Positions 47,301-60,292 of a stretch of 64,000 nucleotides of DNA are shown piece after piece; position 1 is the first letter of the stretch; each line of letters starts with the position of its first letter. Under the pieces are notes generated by a model that saw only the letters and a program-made list of their open reading frames with translations, was not told the DNA's origin and ran no database searches. Made by a program: the position numbers and the translations under genes. The DNA lies in assembly GCA_021464245.1 (NCBI GenBank), contig JADCRB010000044.1, positions 1-64,000 of the forward strand, written 5' to 3'. The stretch is from Carallia brachiata. Its lineage: Eukaryota; Streptophyta; Magnoliopsida; Malpighiales; Rhizophoraceae.

Positions 47301-50300
47301 CAGAATGATGAGTCCCTTTGCTATCTTAACTAACAAACGATGATAAGTTAACCTAATAATTGCATAGGATAAAGCACACTTATTATCACAAATGGTACTT
47401 AATCCAGTTTTTGTACAGCCTATCAAATTTACTTCTTTCATCCAATCAAATATATCATGGGAAGTCCATGTCAAATATATATATATATATCATGGGATGA
47501 TTGGTTTAATTTTATTTTATTTTCCTTTTTAACTTTTGCGATTGGATTGCCCTTTGACTGCCATACTCTTTGAACAAAAGTACAAATCATGAAAAATCAA
47601 GAAATACCTTCAAAAAGTAGCAAACTTAATTAAGTAAATTAATCCATTATTTAATGAAATATTATTTAATCAAATAAGTTGATTTGATTCTCTGATTCCG
47701 AGAATCGCGGCCCTGTTCTTTCGCCAATCAGTATGAGAATCCAAGTCATGGGTCATGGCTGTCCATGCAGATCTTATCTTAATTAATATCTTAAATCGTA
47801 ATCTTTCTGCTTTTTTTTTTTTTTTCAGCTGATTCCACTATAAACTAAATAATATGATAATTCTACTATTTTTGTATATTTCTATAAATTTTATTCCTGT
47901 TTTTCAAAATTAGTTACTAAGACCTCGGATATAAATGTATAAATTCTCAATTTTTAAAGTCTCTTATTACTGTTGTTTAAATTTCTTATAACAAAGAATT
48001 GATTGTTTCAGACGATAAATAAAACATACAATCCTGCCTACAGACAATACACCGTGCTGTGATGGCACGAGTGCTTTATTAAGAAGCATTAAATTCGGCC
48101 AGCCAAAAAGAAAAGAACAAAAGCTTACCATTTGGTGCGCATATAATGATTATTCAATTCAAGAGAATCAACAACAATGATTAAAGAGAGTTTTCAAAAT
48201 AAATAAATAAATTAGACAGAGAAGATGTTAAGGGCTTGTTTTGTATGATTTACGTTTTCATTTTTTTATTTTTTGTTTTTCTAGTCGAACAACAAAATTT
48301 TATTGGGCAGATATATCTGTTTTTCTAAATAAAAATTAATTTTATGAAAAAATAGGAGAAAAATAACAAAATTAAATTTTATGTACTGCTTTTTTTATTT
48401 TTCATTTATATCTGAATTCTCCACATTTTCTTTTTCAATTTCAACATGTTTCTTTTTTTTTTTTTGGGGGTCAGGAATTTCAACATGTTTCACATGAATA
48501 TAATCATACGCTGTAATATCTCAGTTAGCAACTTTTTTACACTCCTCTACGTTGCCATTAAACAACTCGAAAAGGCCGATCTCTCACCTAAATTTTTCAG
48601 TTAGCAACTGTTTTCACCTCAAATAAGAACTCAATTCCTTGATAAAAAAAGGGTTTAAAGTATACTCAAAACGAAAATAAATTTAATGTAAATGACCATT
48701 TTGAGAAGTTGAAAAAAAATAGAATTATAACGATTAAACTTTGCAAAGGTCGAGCGTCAAGATAAACTATACAATGCATTTATTTCTTTTTTTTTTCGGC
48801 TATTTTTGTATATTGCATTTGAGCTAAGTGAGATTTTTGACATGCCGGTTAATTACTATCTAAAAATGAACTCAAGTGAAATGCAACAAACAATATATGG
48901 CCAAAGTGACGAAAGAATAATAATATAGGATTACATTAAAAAAATACACAAAAATTTAGGTCTATAATGTAAGTTATCCCCTTAATTAATTTACCGCCAT
49001 TCATTAGTTTCTTTTTGTTACATAATGATTGAGTCTTATTCTTAAGTCTTAACCTTTTTGTCCTTTCTTTCAAGATGAGTGAAGGGCGAGATGAGTCAAA
49101 TTATTTATACCAATTAAAAGAGCAAACCCCAATAATCCACTGATCCGTTCGCGACTCCACAAGATCAACATATGTTTAATTTCATTATTTAATTTTACAG
49201 TAACTCAAATTCTCAACCTCTCACACAGAAACTAGTTATTTTACCATTTCTGCCACACCGCCTAAGGAAATTGGATGCGCTTGTTTAGTTGCATACGGAC
49301 CTTGCACGTTACATGGGTCCCATGCCCACAAGGACAAAGAAGAAAAGAAATAAGGATAAGTGAAGAGGAGAAGAACAGAGAAGAAGCACGCATTTTCACT
49401 TTCAAAAGCTGCGAATTTAATGGAGGGATGGGATGGGACGAATTTTCAAAGATTGTGGGGGGAGAAAAATCGTGAGGGGTCAAAAACAAGATGCTCATTT
49501 AATTCTGTGGCTCTCAAAAACACAGATTTGGTATTGAACAGATCACAGACAGACCCACCACAATTTCAAATTTTCAATTCTTAGTAAGGTTTGTTCGTTA
49601 TCAGGGTTGAATTGTACGGTTCAAGCTAATAAATTAAAGTTCTCGCAATTTACTAAATGCACTGTTTGATAATAGTTCTTAGGGTTGAATTAAATTATGG
49701 GTCTGGGTTTGTAATTACCAAACACAGATTTAAGCTGAGGTCCATTTCTACGAACTACTATTATAATATTTACTAAACAGTAAACACTAATAAATTTATA
49801 CAAAAACGCTGGTTTACAGACTGCAACTAATTTCGCACATTGTTTGAATAGTTACGGCAGTGTGCCCCAATGCACCGTTGTGTTGCATGCCTATCTATTT
49901 GCCTATCGGCAATTTGGCATGTGCTGTACTAGGGTGAAGACCATATCACATGGCCAAAGAGCATCAAAAGAAGAGAATCTTTTGATTCTGTTGAAATGGA
50001 AATGAATCAATTAACGATACATCAATGAAGGGCAGATGTTAGTATTTGCAGTTGTTAAAGCTGTAAAAAATTAAAACCGAGAGAAAAATAAATAATATTT
50101 CAGCATAAAGAAAATAAGGGAATTAATGGACTGCAAATGAAGGATAATGATTAAAAAAAAAAAAAAAAGCACAAAAACTCTAGAAAAGGGATATTTGCGG
50201 CAAATAGTCGTTGGTTGTTTTGCAACTGGTATATGGAATTTTATTAATCTTAGCTCTAAAACTATAAAAGTAGGGTTGATACTTGCTCGTTACAAACTGT

Positions 50301-50740
50301 TGTGCCTTCATATAACAGAAAGGGTTTACTTATGTCAATGAAATTAGGGATGAATAAATTCTATAGTGTCTAGTAATAGATTTTAGTCATTCTCATAATT
50401 ATATACGCTTAATCGAATGTTCAATTATATCGGACGTTAATTAAATTTAAACCCAGGACCTGTATGTACGAAGAAAGACAAACCATCATATATAGTATAC
50501 ATTATAAGTCAGGTCAATCGATGTGAGATTATACAGTTGTAACAAACATCAGAAGGAAACTTGCTCTGCTTGGTTTCGGGCAAGTTCCAGCAAGGAAAAC
50601 TACAAAACAACGCGGTTTTGAGCCACAAAGCAGCCATTTCAGGCCCCATGTGCTCTGGTTTTGTTTTTTCACTGCTACGTTAACAACCCTTTTTGCCCCA
50701 CCATCTTATCGTCCCAGGTCCCCAACCGTCGCTAGCTAGA
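41352..50740. other. Long AT-rich intergenic region
   Basis: No gene or complete element recognised in 9.4 kb. Notable points: a poly-T micro-insertion with 16-bp target duplications at 48437-48491; a possible SINE remnant ending in an A-run at 45039-45053; a TA-run at 47478-47492. The small frames at 42388-42591 and 49262-49498 show no recognisable domain. Confidence 0.45.
48437..48491. mobile_element. Micro-insertion: T13-G5 stub flanked by 16-bp target duplications
   Basis: AATTTCAACATGTTTC is repeated at 48437-48452 and 48476-48491 around a 23-base insert of 13 T, 5 G and TCAGG. Same architecture as 40218-40261. Confidence 0.75.
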
Positions 50741-50749
50741 GTATGCTTA

Positions 50750-50790
50750 CGCGCGCGCGCGTGTGTGTGTGTGTGAGAGGGAGAGAGACA
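50750..50790. repeat. (CG)n(TG)n(GA)n tract in the expansin promoter
   Basis: Alternating CG (to 50760), then GT (50761-50775), then GA-rich sequence, about 70-100 bp upstream of the TATA box. Alternating purine-pyrimidine DNA of this kind can adopt the Z form, and GA tracts bind plant BBR/BPC factors; either role here is inference. Confidence 0.85.
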
Positions 50791-50853
50791 GAGGTGGTGA
50801 TTTCTGACTGTGGCCAAACAGTCCCCTAAACCCCCTTCCTACTTCCAAAGTTC

Positions 50854-50860
50854 TATAAAT
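50854..50860 (+). promoter_or_regulatory. Expansin TATA box
   Basis: TATAAAT, followed by a pyrimidine-rich stretch typical of plant start regions; transcription would start near 50885-50895. A leader intron follows (donor at 50951, acceptor TTTGCAG at 51069). Confidence 0.7.
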
Positions 50861-51081
50861 TCCCCCCTCAACTCTCCCTCTTTCCTTCACCCAACTGCCT
50901 CACATTCTCTCTATATTGCTTTCTCTTCTAAAATTGCATTGCATCTAACTGTAAGGTCTGCTCTTATATTTCTTCAAAATTGACTTGCATAATGTTACAA
51001 AGTACATGTTGACTATAGTGTCAGTCACAACAGTAACAATCCTAAATGGCTCACTTCTTATCTTTGCAGGACCCTAAAAAA

Positions 51082-52179
51082 ATGGATCTTGCTGCAATTT
51101 TCTTGGTGGGGTTTCTTGGGATGTTCTCATGTGTTGACGCACATGGTGGAGATGGTGGAGGAGGTTGGATTAATGCTCATGCAACCTTCTATGGAGGTGG
51201 TGATGCTTCTGGCACAATGGGTATGGTCACAATGAATAATCATCATCAATGAAGAATGTTTAATTATAAAAATCACAACTTTACTTTGGCACCCTTTTGA
51301 GTTTTCGTCTTAAATTTTTCCTTCTTTTTTTCTTTTTTTTGGTTGGATGTTTTGCAGGTGGAGCTTGTGGGTACGGAAACCTGTACAGCCAGGGGTATGG
51401 AACGAACACTGCAGCATTGAGCACAGCTCTGTTCAACAATGGGCTGAGCTGTGGGGCTTGCTTTGAAATTAGGTGTGTGAATGACCGCCAATGGTGCCTG
51501 CCTGGCTCCATTGTGGTCACAGCCACCAATTTCTGCCCTCCAAACAATGCACTCCCAAACAATGCAGGCGGCTGGTGCAACCCTCCCATGCACCACTTTG
51601 ATCTCTCTCAGCCTGTCTTCCTCCGTATTGCCCAATACAAGGCTGGAATTGTTCCTGTGGATTACAGAAGGTAGCTAGGTGTTCAGCTCCCTGTTTTTTT
51701 TTTTTTCTTTTTTTTAAAAAAGAAATTCCTAAATATTTGATTTTTCAGAAATTACATAGATATTTATTTTATTATTATTATTATTTTAGAAGTAAAGGGG
51801 ACATGTGCTTAATGGAATCTAATTAGTCTTATGATGATTAACTAATATAATGGTTGGAATTGTTTTATGTAGGGTACCCTGCAGGAGAAGGGGAGGCGTA
51901 AGGTTCACAATCAACGGTCACTCTTACTTCAACCTAGTCCTAATCACCAACGTTGGGGGAGCTGGTGATGTACAGGCGGTGTCCATCAAAGGGTCCAGAA
52001 CTGGCTGGCAGGCAATGTCAAGGAACTGGGGCCAGAACTGGCAGAGCAACACCTATCTCAATGGACAGAGCCTCTCATTTAAGGTCACAACCAGCGACGG
52101 CCGAACCGTGGTCTCTAACAATGCTGTCCCCTCCGGCTGGTCTTTTGGCCAGACTTTCACTGGTGCCCAGTTCCCCTAG
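51082..52179 (+). CDS. EXPA1: Alpha-expansin, EXPA1-like
   Basis: Secreted wall-loosening protein that lets cellulose networks slip during acid growth. Three coding exons, 51082-51220, 51358-51670 and 51873-52179, give 252 residues, the usual length. Residues 1-20 are a signal peptide (ending VDA). The mature start shows [20 protein letters not shown], the six-stranded GH45-like domain has its conserved cysteines (50, 78, 81, 86, 93, 106, 120) and the HFD motif (126-128), and the C-terminal CBM63 domain has [19 protein letters not shown] and [20 protein letters not shown] with its tryptophans. Both introns are GT-AG. An ATG at 51046 in the same frame lies inside the leader intron, so 51082 is the start. 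Sequence is closest, from memory, to Arabidopsis EXPA1; orthology is supported by the neighbouring genes. Confidence 0.96.
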
Positions 52180-53055
52180 ACAACCAACCAAATAAAACCA
52201 TCCTTCCTATTAATGCTTTATATTTTAGTAATTGTATCTTAGGGCTTTTTTTTGGAGGGGGGGGGGGGCGCTCCGTCTGTGGTGGTGGTGGTGACAGGAT
52301 TCGAATTTGTTTGCTGGAGCTAAGAGTCTAGGTGATCTACGTCTAGGCAGTTGGTGGCGTATTTTAAGGCTTTTAGTATGGTATACTTAGAAAAGTAGTA
52401 ATTTGCCTAGTATTAGTGGCTTATTAATACTGTAGTTTGAAATGGGGTCAGAGTCTTTAATTAGGCTTGTTGGGTCAAAGCGAGAAAAGGGCTAATTTTA
52501 AATGGTCTTTTTTCTCGTTTTGTGGTGATTGTGTCGATCGAGGGCGAGGGTGTCTTACTCAAGGATACCCTTCTTTTTAGTGTATCTACTTGGGGGTCTT
52601 TTAATTTTTTTCCCTTAGAATGGCAGAGGTGGACTTTTAGCACCCGCCAAGAGTGGTTTGAATAGCAATTATTGTAATTTTTGTTTTGGGTTTTTGGGGT
52701 GATTTGGAAGCAGCTTTTTATGAAATATGTCCTTTGGTTGTGATGTAAACTTCCAATTTCTTCAAGTAATGGAAAGTAAAAAGCTATTTTATTATTAAGG
52801 CCACGTCTACTACTTTTGTTATCTTTTGCCTTAATTGCCAATGACAGAAAGCAAAAATAAAAAAGGTTGTCGGCTATTAATTGGGCCACCAGATGGGCTC
52901 TTCAAACAGTACAATTTTATGTCAAGCCCTTGTTCACCCTTCGATCAAGCATTAGCTCTAAGCCTCTACTCTATATGCCCCAACAGGGGCGGCTGGACAT
53001 GCTCGGTATTATTACCGCATTTATCAATCATTCCGAAGCCCCCATCAAATCGATT
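52180..53055. other. Expansin 3' flank
   Basis: Holds the expansin 3' untranslated region and downstream sequence, with a G-run at 52257-52268. The open frames here (for example 52461-52889 on the minus strand) are not recognisable proteins. Confidence 0.5.
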
Positions 53056-53105
53056 GTAATGTTCTAAACTGTCGTTCCAAAAAAAAAAAGTAATGTTCTA
53101 AACTG
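53056..53105 (+). mobile_element. Micro-insertion: poly-A stub flanked by 16-bp target duplications
   Basis: GTAATGTTCTAAACTG occurs at 53056-53071 and 53090-53105, enclosing TCGTTCC plus an A-run (18 bases). It is the + strand version of the poly-T stubs elsewhere in the window. Confidence 0.8.
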
Positions 53106-56100
53106 ATTCGGCTCTTGTCCACTGTACTTGGTGAAGTAACGTAATGTTAGGTGAAGCAACGTAATTCTTTTTGGAGAATTCATAAGGTTTTATTCATATT
53201 TTTTTAATTCTCTTTATCAATAAAAATAAAAATAAAAAATTCAATTGAATCATTTTAATATTTTGATGATTTGTTCCTTTAAGATGTCTTGGTGAACGAG
53301 TGTTAGACAAGTATTTCTTGCATGAATTTTAAACATTTTTTTTCAGAGGGGCGTTCATCCACATAATGTAATTTAAAAATATTTTAAAATGTTAAAGTTG
53401 TTCATAGAAATGACGATTTAAATTCTATAGTTATTATTACCAAAGAATTTTCTGTTTGCAGGCAGTGAGAGAGACATGGCAACATTTATTTGATTGATGT
53501 GGAAGTGGAAATCTTGCTGACAAGTAATAACGAAAAACGATTTTTATTGTATAAAAAATTATTAATATTTTATATTTATTATTATATTATATATTTTATT
53601 AAATTAAATATTATATTATTAAAAATTCTATTTATATTTATTTTTCTACTTAAAATTATATTTTAATTAGAATTTTATTTATATTTAGTTTCGTCAATCT
53701 AATTCTATAAATAAAGTTTAATATCAATTTTATTATTTAGATATTATTTATGAGAATTGACTATTAATTTCAAAATAATTTTTTTGTATTTTGTAAGTAG
53801 ATTCTTATGTAATACAGGAGATTTTTCATTAATTTTTTCTACTTTTCAGTAAATTTTTGAATATTTTTAATTATCGTGTAAATTTCTAACTTAAATTATT
53901 CGTCTTTACTTGTCCTCTATCACTTCTACCAAGTATCGTCAGCTGTAAACAGCCAAATTGTGCTTTCGCAGTTCATTTATGAGTAAGCATCCCACTTGTG
54001 CGTCCAGGGACTCCTTACAAATATCTAGTACAGCAAATTAGATGCTCAATCCTTTGAATTAGAGCAGAATTTTACTACTAGTTAAAATAATTTTGATGAA
54101 ATTTTAAAATTTTGTTGTTTGGACACGATTCGTAAAATAACATAAATACTCTTATTATAACGTAAAAAATGATTTGACAAAAACATAGAAAATGAAGAAA
54201 TAATATGTTTCATTAATAATAAAGTGTAAAACATTTCACGGTGGTCTGGATTCAAAATGATCTATTATTAAAAAAAATTTAATAACTTCACTTAAACTGT
54301 TAGATTATTAGATTTTTAAAAAAATAAAAAAAATTTGTCACATATTATTAAATACTGTATAACTATTTATTATTTATGCCAAATTACTTTGTGTTGCTCT
54401 TTGTAATTTTGACAGTATGCATGGCGGAGTGGCCTAGATTCAAATAAAATGTAAGACATTGTGCTAGGTTTGAGATAATTTGATATAAAAAAAAAGGTTG
54501 CAAAATTTTAGTTAAAAATTATCATTAATACTATATTATTTTTTTATAATTTTTTTTAAACCTTATCATCAATTTAAACAATTAACTTTTATTTTTTTCT
54601 ACAAATTATTATTAATTTTTTTTATCATTTTTTCTTATAATATTTTCTTAAAAAAAATGGACGCGTATGAATGGAAATGTAGTAAGTACACAGTGATCTG
54701 AGCTATTAAATTATAAAAAATTAATTAAATTTTAAAAAAATAAAAAATAAATAAATTATTAAATATCGTTAAATTAACTGTATACTTTTTACATGTTCTC
54801 TTAAATATGTTTGCGTAGTGGCTCTTGTCCGTAAAAGGAAATTCATTTACTGATATGTTGCTCAGAAACTGCAACCATTTTTCCTTTTTTTTTTTTTTTG
54901 TTTCTTTTTTCAAGTCTTGAGAAAATCACATGGAAATGGGATAATGGGAATCCAAACCCATGTACGTCGAAGGTTTGGATGATAAAATGTTTCAAATGGG
55001 TGGTCCGAAAAGTTCACAAGGATAATAAAACGGATGCTTATCTCGCAACTCATATTTCGCAAATTTGTGCTCAAACAAAGCAATATAACTTAACCTATAT
55101 TTGTTTGGGGAGGGAAAGGGGAGAGAAGGATAAATAAGGATGGGAAGGATGACGTCAATAATTTTTTTGTTTGAAGAGGATGGCCGTCAAGGGTGAATAA
55201 AAACTAATTTCACTGTAATAATTTGATTTATTTCACTTGAAACTCGATTAAATTTAATATAGTGATTTAAAAAATAAGTGGTGTAATTCAAAACACTCTT
55301 GATGTTTTTTTTTTAAAAAAACAAACAATTAAATTAGAAGTGACTTAAAAATTTTGTTAAGAAAAAAGTTTTTACGTCGGATGATTTCTCCAAACTATTT
55401 GTTTAGAGGAAGTATTAAAATACAATGAATTACTAACTTTGTACAATTATATTGATTTAATGTGAAATAATAAAAATAAATATAAAATATCAATATAGAC
55501 TACATTGATAAAATGTGAACAAAGTATTTGGCGTAGAATTAATACTTGATACTTTACTACATAGAATTAATACTTTGTGTGAATAAATTGTCTGAAGAAA
55601 TTATTTGGCGTAGAAACCACACCATTTTGTCAAAAATAATATTTAAATAACTTGACCAAAATTCAAGTGATCTGAAATTTAATATAGTTGATACTTATAA
55701 CCTGATAAGGTTGAAGCACATGTACTTATAAATTTAAAAAATTTGATCTACCCGAAATTAGAGTAATGTAAAAATAAAAATTAGAAACAACTGTAATTAT
55801 TTTTTGTTGCATTAATTGCAGTCTCTTATAATTTATGTTAGAAAGTATTATAATTTTATATTTAATAAAAAATAAAATAATAATTATATTTTTTTTAACT
55901 AAAAGTACGTCATAATTTGAAACAACCATAATTTAAAAAATAATAAAAGTGTTCAACCCCTTTTACCTGTTTGAAACAACCGTAACTCCTTCTCTATTCC
56001 AATCAATTAATTTAAATTTAAGATATTAAAAAAAAGTGAGAAAAGTGGTTTGGAACGTGATTTTGACACGTGGCACTTGCTACTTCAATTAATCGACGAA

Positions 56101-59100
56101 TTTTACGGTGAAGTGCTTACGTGGCGACCCGACAGCTGCAGTTGTCCTTTTCAAGTTTTGAACTCGGCGGATCCTGCGAGAAGATTTTTATAGATTAGCG
56201 TTGCAGCACGCAAACCGCAGGCAAACGCAACTTCTCGGACAGCTGCCCACGTGCTCTGCCGCTTGTTCCGCTCACCTTTCTGTCCGTTCACATCCTTTCC
56301 GGTAGGACCCAGACCTTTAAAATATCTTCTTTTTATTTAAGAAAAATGTTGGCAACAACGCCAAAAAAACAATACCGTGAATGCGTTTTGATGTCACCTA
56401 ATCTGAAAAGGGGCTTGTTTAATTTAAAAGAAAAATATTAATGTATAAATTATTAAATAAATTACGAATTTTGTTTATTTCTGTTTATATTATTATGTAG
56501 TTAAATTTAATTATTTATTATTTAATTGTATTACCAAAAAATACAAAAAGCAGATAAGACATTTCTTGTTGAATTTATTTTAGCTTATGTTTACTATTGT
56601 AGTAGGAAGAAAAGTTTTTGCAGTCCAATATAAGTACATCACATATTAAAACTATGATAATTTATTTTCTCTAACTCACATTTCTAAATCAATATATTCT
56701 CTCTTTTTTTTTTGTCATCTATAAAACAATATGTATATATGCATATATATGTTTTTTTAATAGAACTATAAAGCAATATATTAAATATCTGGAACTGGGA
56801 TCAATATCATTGTTGGTAATCGATAACAAAAAAATAATTTCAGAAAAAAATTTGTTAATCCTTTTTATATTACGTTTTTTGACAGTCACAAAGGGTTTTT
56901 TTCTTTTTTTTTTTTTTACTTTCAACTTCAAACTATACGTGCAGGATGAAAAAATTCGTCCGCAATATAGGGTTTAAAATTCAACAATGTCAAGGTCAAT
57001 ATTGTTAAGGGTTGTCGGTATACAATAGTACAGAAAAATATATAGTGCTTTAACTTCAATTTTTTTGACCGAATCTTTAACTTGAATTAAAGAGAGTGAC
57101 ACCTCGTGCACTTAATGCTTTGGTACAATCTAGTTAGAAGGTCTGCACTTTGAACAGTTGTCCTTGAACATCGAGCATAGTGCAGCCCAAGACCTTGACT
57201 GTCTATAGGCATAGGCTGGGCTCTTTAATGCAGCTACACCCTCTTTCCCTAGCAAAATTAAGGACCCTCCACTGTTTCGGTCTTGTTTTGCTAACTTTTG
57301 GTCACTGGCTTGATGTTGCTCAACGACTTGGAATGCCCCACTGACCATCGATTTAAAAAATTCTATATAACATAATTTTATTGCAATACATATAAATATA
57401 TAATTATAGTAATATAAATTATTAAATAATTAAATTTTTTAAAAAATAAATTATTAAATATTATTAAATAAATTTATATCTATTTATATTTCACTAAAAA
57501 TGAATTTTGTAGTAATATTCTTTTAATTTTGAGAGCTAAAAACTGCTACATTTAGTGAGATATAGAATGTAATGCGCCTTATTTACTAGATCTATGGACC
57601 TGAAAGTCATCGTCTACATACTAATAATGAACTCCTAAGCATTGATAGTTTTTTTTTTTTTTTTTGTAACATTAGGTCACTTTACTAAAGTAATTTTAAA
57701 GTAATTATATAGTTATATTAATAATATTAAATAATTTATCTTATTTTTTTTATTTTTTTTAAATTCAATTATTTAACAATTCATATTATTTTATAATTAT
57801 TTTAAAATTATCTAAAAGAAGCCACCTAACTTTTTTCTTTTATTTTTTTTAACACCAACCATTGACAATTTTCCAGTTTAAAAAAGTGACAATGTAACAA
57901 AGTAACATTCCTGTACAATCGTAAAATGAGGCTGTTATATTTACTTGTGAGCTGGAATTAACAGGCTAAATATTGAATTCTTAGACCTTTTTGTTTGGTG
58001 TCTTGAAAAATTAAAGAACACAACAAACTATCTCCACAAAGGTTTCTCACTGTAGCAGTGGATTAACTCACAATTTCAGTTTCTCAAACTCATAAAGCTT
58101 TGGTACTTTAAGTGCTTTTTGAGATTATTGTTAAGTTACTTATCAAGGAAAAAGAATTGTTCCCCAGTCTTAGTAGAGAATGAAAACATTTCAATTTAAT
58201 GGACTCTATTTTTTTCCTCTATATTACTGTTTTTCCAGTTAATTATTTTTTATTAAGATTTAGATTTGAGATTTCTAATTCTATAATTGTCTGCGTTTGT
58301 TAACCAAATTTATGAGGGGAACAAATTGCAGTACGGCCTACAAACCTATCGCCTCAAAGGAATTTTGGGCCACTTGAAAGTAGGCAGGTCCTGACTTTAG
58401 AGATTGGGTATTTGCACGTCGCGCAGGAGCCGTCATTCAATAGATTGGGTTGGTGCTGGGACTCTGTTGGTCCGCACTATAATAATAATTCCACCAATTA
58501 ATGTCTGTTGATCTGAGTAGTTAAAAATTTAATTTTTTTAAAATAAAAATTTAAATTTAAATTTTATGTATATAAAAAAATAGACACTGAAAAAATTGTA
58601 TCTCTCATTATGAGTCTATTTAATTCAACCTAAATTAGTCGCATCCCTAAAAAGCTTCTACATATTGGGTCTGATATCAAAAAAAAAAAACCCCTACGAA
58701 TCATGCATGGCGAAGATCGACTCTAACTTGCGCAATCCAAAATTAGCTTGCTCGAAACACTTGAAACACCCGAAACCAAATGATTTAAATAACTTGAATT
58801 CGAAATTTGAAACACAGGAAGTATAATATATTCGAAACTCGTTGAACTCAAAAGATGTATCAGATATCTAATGAATCAGAAACTTGGCGAACTTAGAACT
58901 CGATGCATCTAAAACCCGAAGCAATCAACTTCTCCTTCCTTCTCGTTTTCAACTTGGCAAGAGCATCTGCGCTGATTAGCTAATGGAAGCTCCCCCATCA
59001 AACTGTCTATCCCTTGGCTTGGTCACTTTCCGCACTGTTAACCAGAGATCTTCAACATAATGTAAAATATTAAGATACGGAAACGGTTTGGACACGTTTA

Positions 59101-59840
59101 TATATATATATATATATATATAACTGAATTTATAAATTTTTTATACACACATATATATTTTTTAATAATTTTACAAATTTTATTCATTTAAAAACATCTA
59201 AAAATATATTTAGATAATTATTATAGGTTTGAGAGATTTTTTATTGAAAGAATATATTATAAGTTTGTTATGAAGTATCAATATAAAGACATAAAATTTT
59301 ATAATTAATTTAATTTTTTATTAAAATTAAAAAGAAGTTAAATTCTAAAAGTTTTAAAAGTTATTAACAAGTAATAATATTAAATTATAATTTTTAAAAT
59401 ATTTTTTATTTATTAAAAATAATTACAACAATATTCAGACGTATTTATGGTATGTCAAACACTTCTATTTTTCATATTCGACATGCGTGTCTGAATTTTT
59501 TTTTTAAAAAAAATTTTAACGAACACTTCTAACTGTGTCAGATAGGCATCTACCACATATTTATAATATATCCATATCCGTTAGGTGTCTGACACACAAT
59601 ACTTCTTTTTTTTTTTTGAGTGTCTGCGCTTCAGTTGCATAAAGTGATTGATTGAATATGAACACTATTCCCACTTCGCTCTTACCTACGGTAACAGATC
59701 CAAAAATGAATTGAAATATACAGATATAACGACAAATAGACCAAACAATAAATCAATAATAGAAAATCAAGCAAAGAACATTACATTTTTTGTGTGTGCT
59801 ACTGAGCACCTATTGATTATTTTCAGTTTATTAGAGGTAA
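53106..59840. other. AT-rich intergenic region with one promoter-like island
   Basis: No gene recognised. The exception to the AT-rich background is about 56040-56310, annotated separately. TA-runs lie at 59100-59122. The minus frame at 57130-57348 has no recognisable domain. Confidence 0.45.
56040..56310. promoter_or_regulatory. Orphan GC-rich island with three ABRE/G-box motifs
   Basis: Within strongly AT-rich DNA this patch holds GACACGTGGC (56065-56074), TACGTGGC (56118-56125) and CCCACGTGCT (CACGTG at 56248-56253). All contain the ACGT core bound by ABF/bZIP and PIF-type factors, and a TATA-like TTTATAGA lies near 56187. No coding region follows on either strand within the window. It may be the promoter of a non-coding transcript, a distant enhancer, or the relic of a lost gene. 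Confidence 0.4.
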
Positions 59841-59931
59841 GTTGTTAAAATTGAATCGGTTATTGAATTAAAAAAATTAGTGGGTCAATATTCAACCGAT
59901 GGAATTGATTGAATTGGTATTTGAATCGGTA

Positions 59932-59962
<31 letters not shown>

Positions 59963-60292
59963 GATTAAATATTAATTTTTTTATTTTTTAAAGATTAAAT
60001 TGAAAGTTTTGATCAATTTAGAATTAAATTGAAAATTTTAATTAAATTTAAAACTCAAATTATAATTTAAATAAATTTTGAGATTAAATTATAATTTATA
60101 AAACTTTCATTTAGTTTGAACCGGTCCGATTTTTCACCGATTTTTACTAATTTTGATTAGTTCTTGACCAATTTTGACCGATTTTAACCGATTTGAGTTA
60201 AGTGTCAAAAATTATCATGAACTGACCCAAACCTTTGGCCAGCCACCAGTTGAATCGGTCGGACCGACCAATCCAATCCAATTTTAACAACA
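59841..60292. repeat. Dispersed AT-rich repeat, copy 3
   Basis: Starts GTTGTTAAAATTGAATCGG and ends CCAATCCAATTTTAACAAC, so its ends form an imperfect inverted repeat of about 18 bp. The interior parallels copies at 490-950 and 34291-34692, with an expanded TA-run (59940-59962). Probably a MITE-type element; no target duplication is clear. Confidence 0.65.

Noticed and set aside
49262..49498. Minus-strand frame with a signal-peptide-like segment (MRASSLFFSSSLILISFLL)
   Set aside because: No conserved cysteine pattern or known peptide family, and overlapping plus-strand frames are equally open; likely chance.
51046..51081. Upstream in-frame ATG of the expansin
   Set aside because: It lies inside the leader intron (acceptor TTTGCAG at 51069) and would put a charged stretch before the signal peptide.
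57130..57348. Minus-strand frame of 72 codons
   Set aside because: No recognisable domain, splice context or neighbour support.
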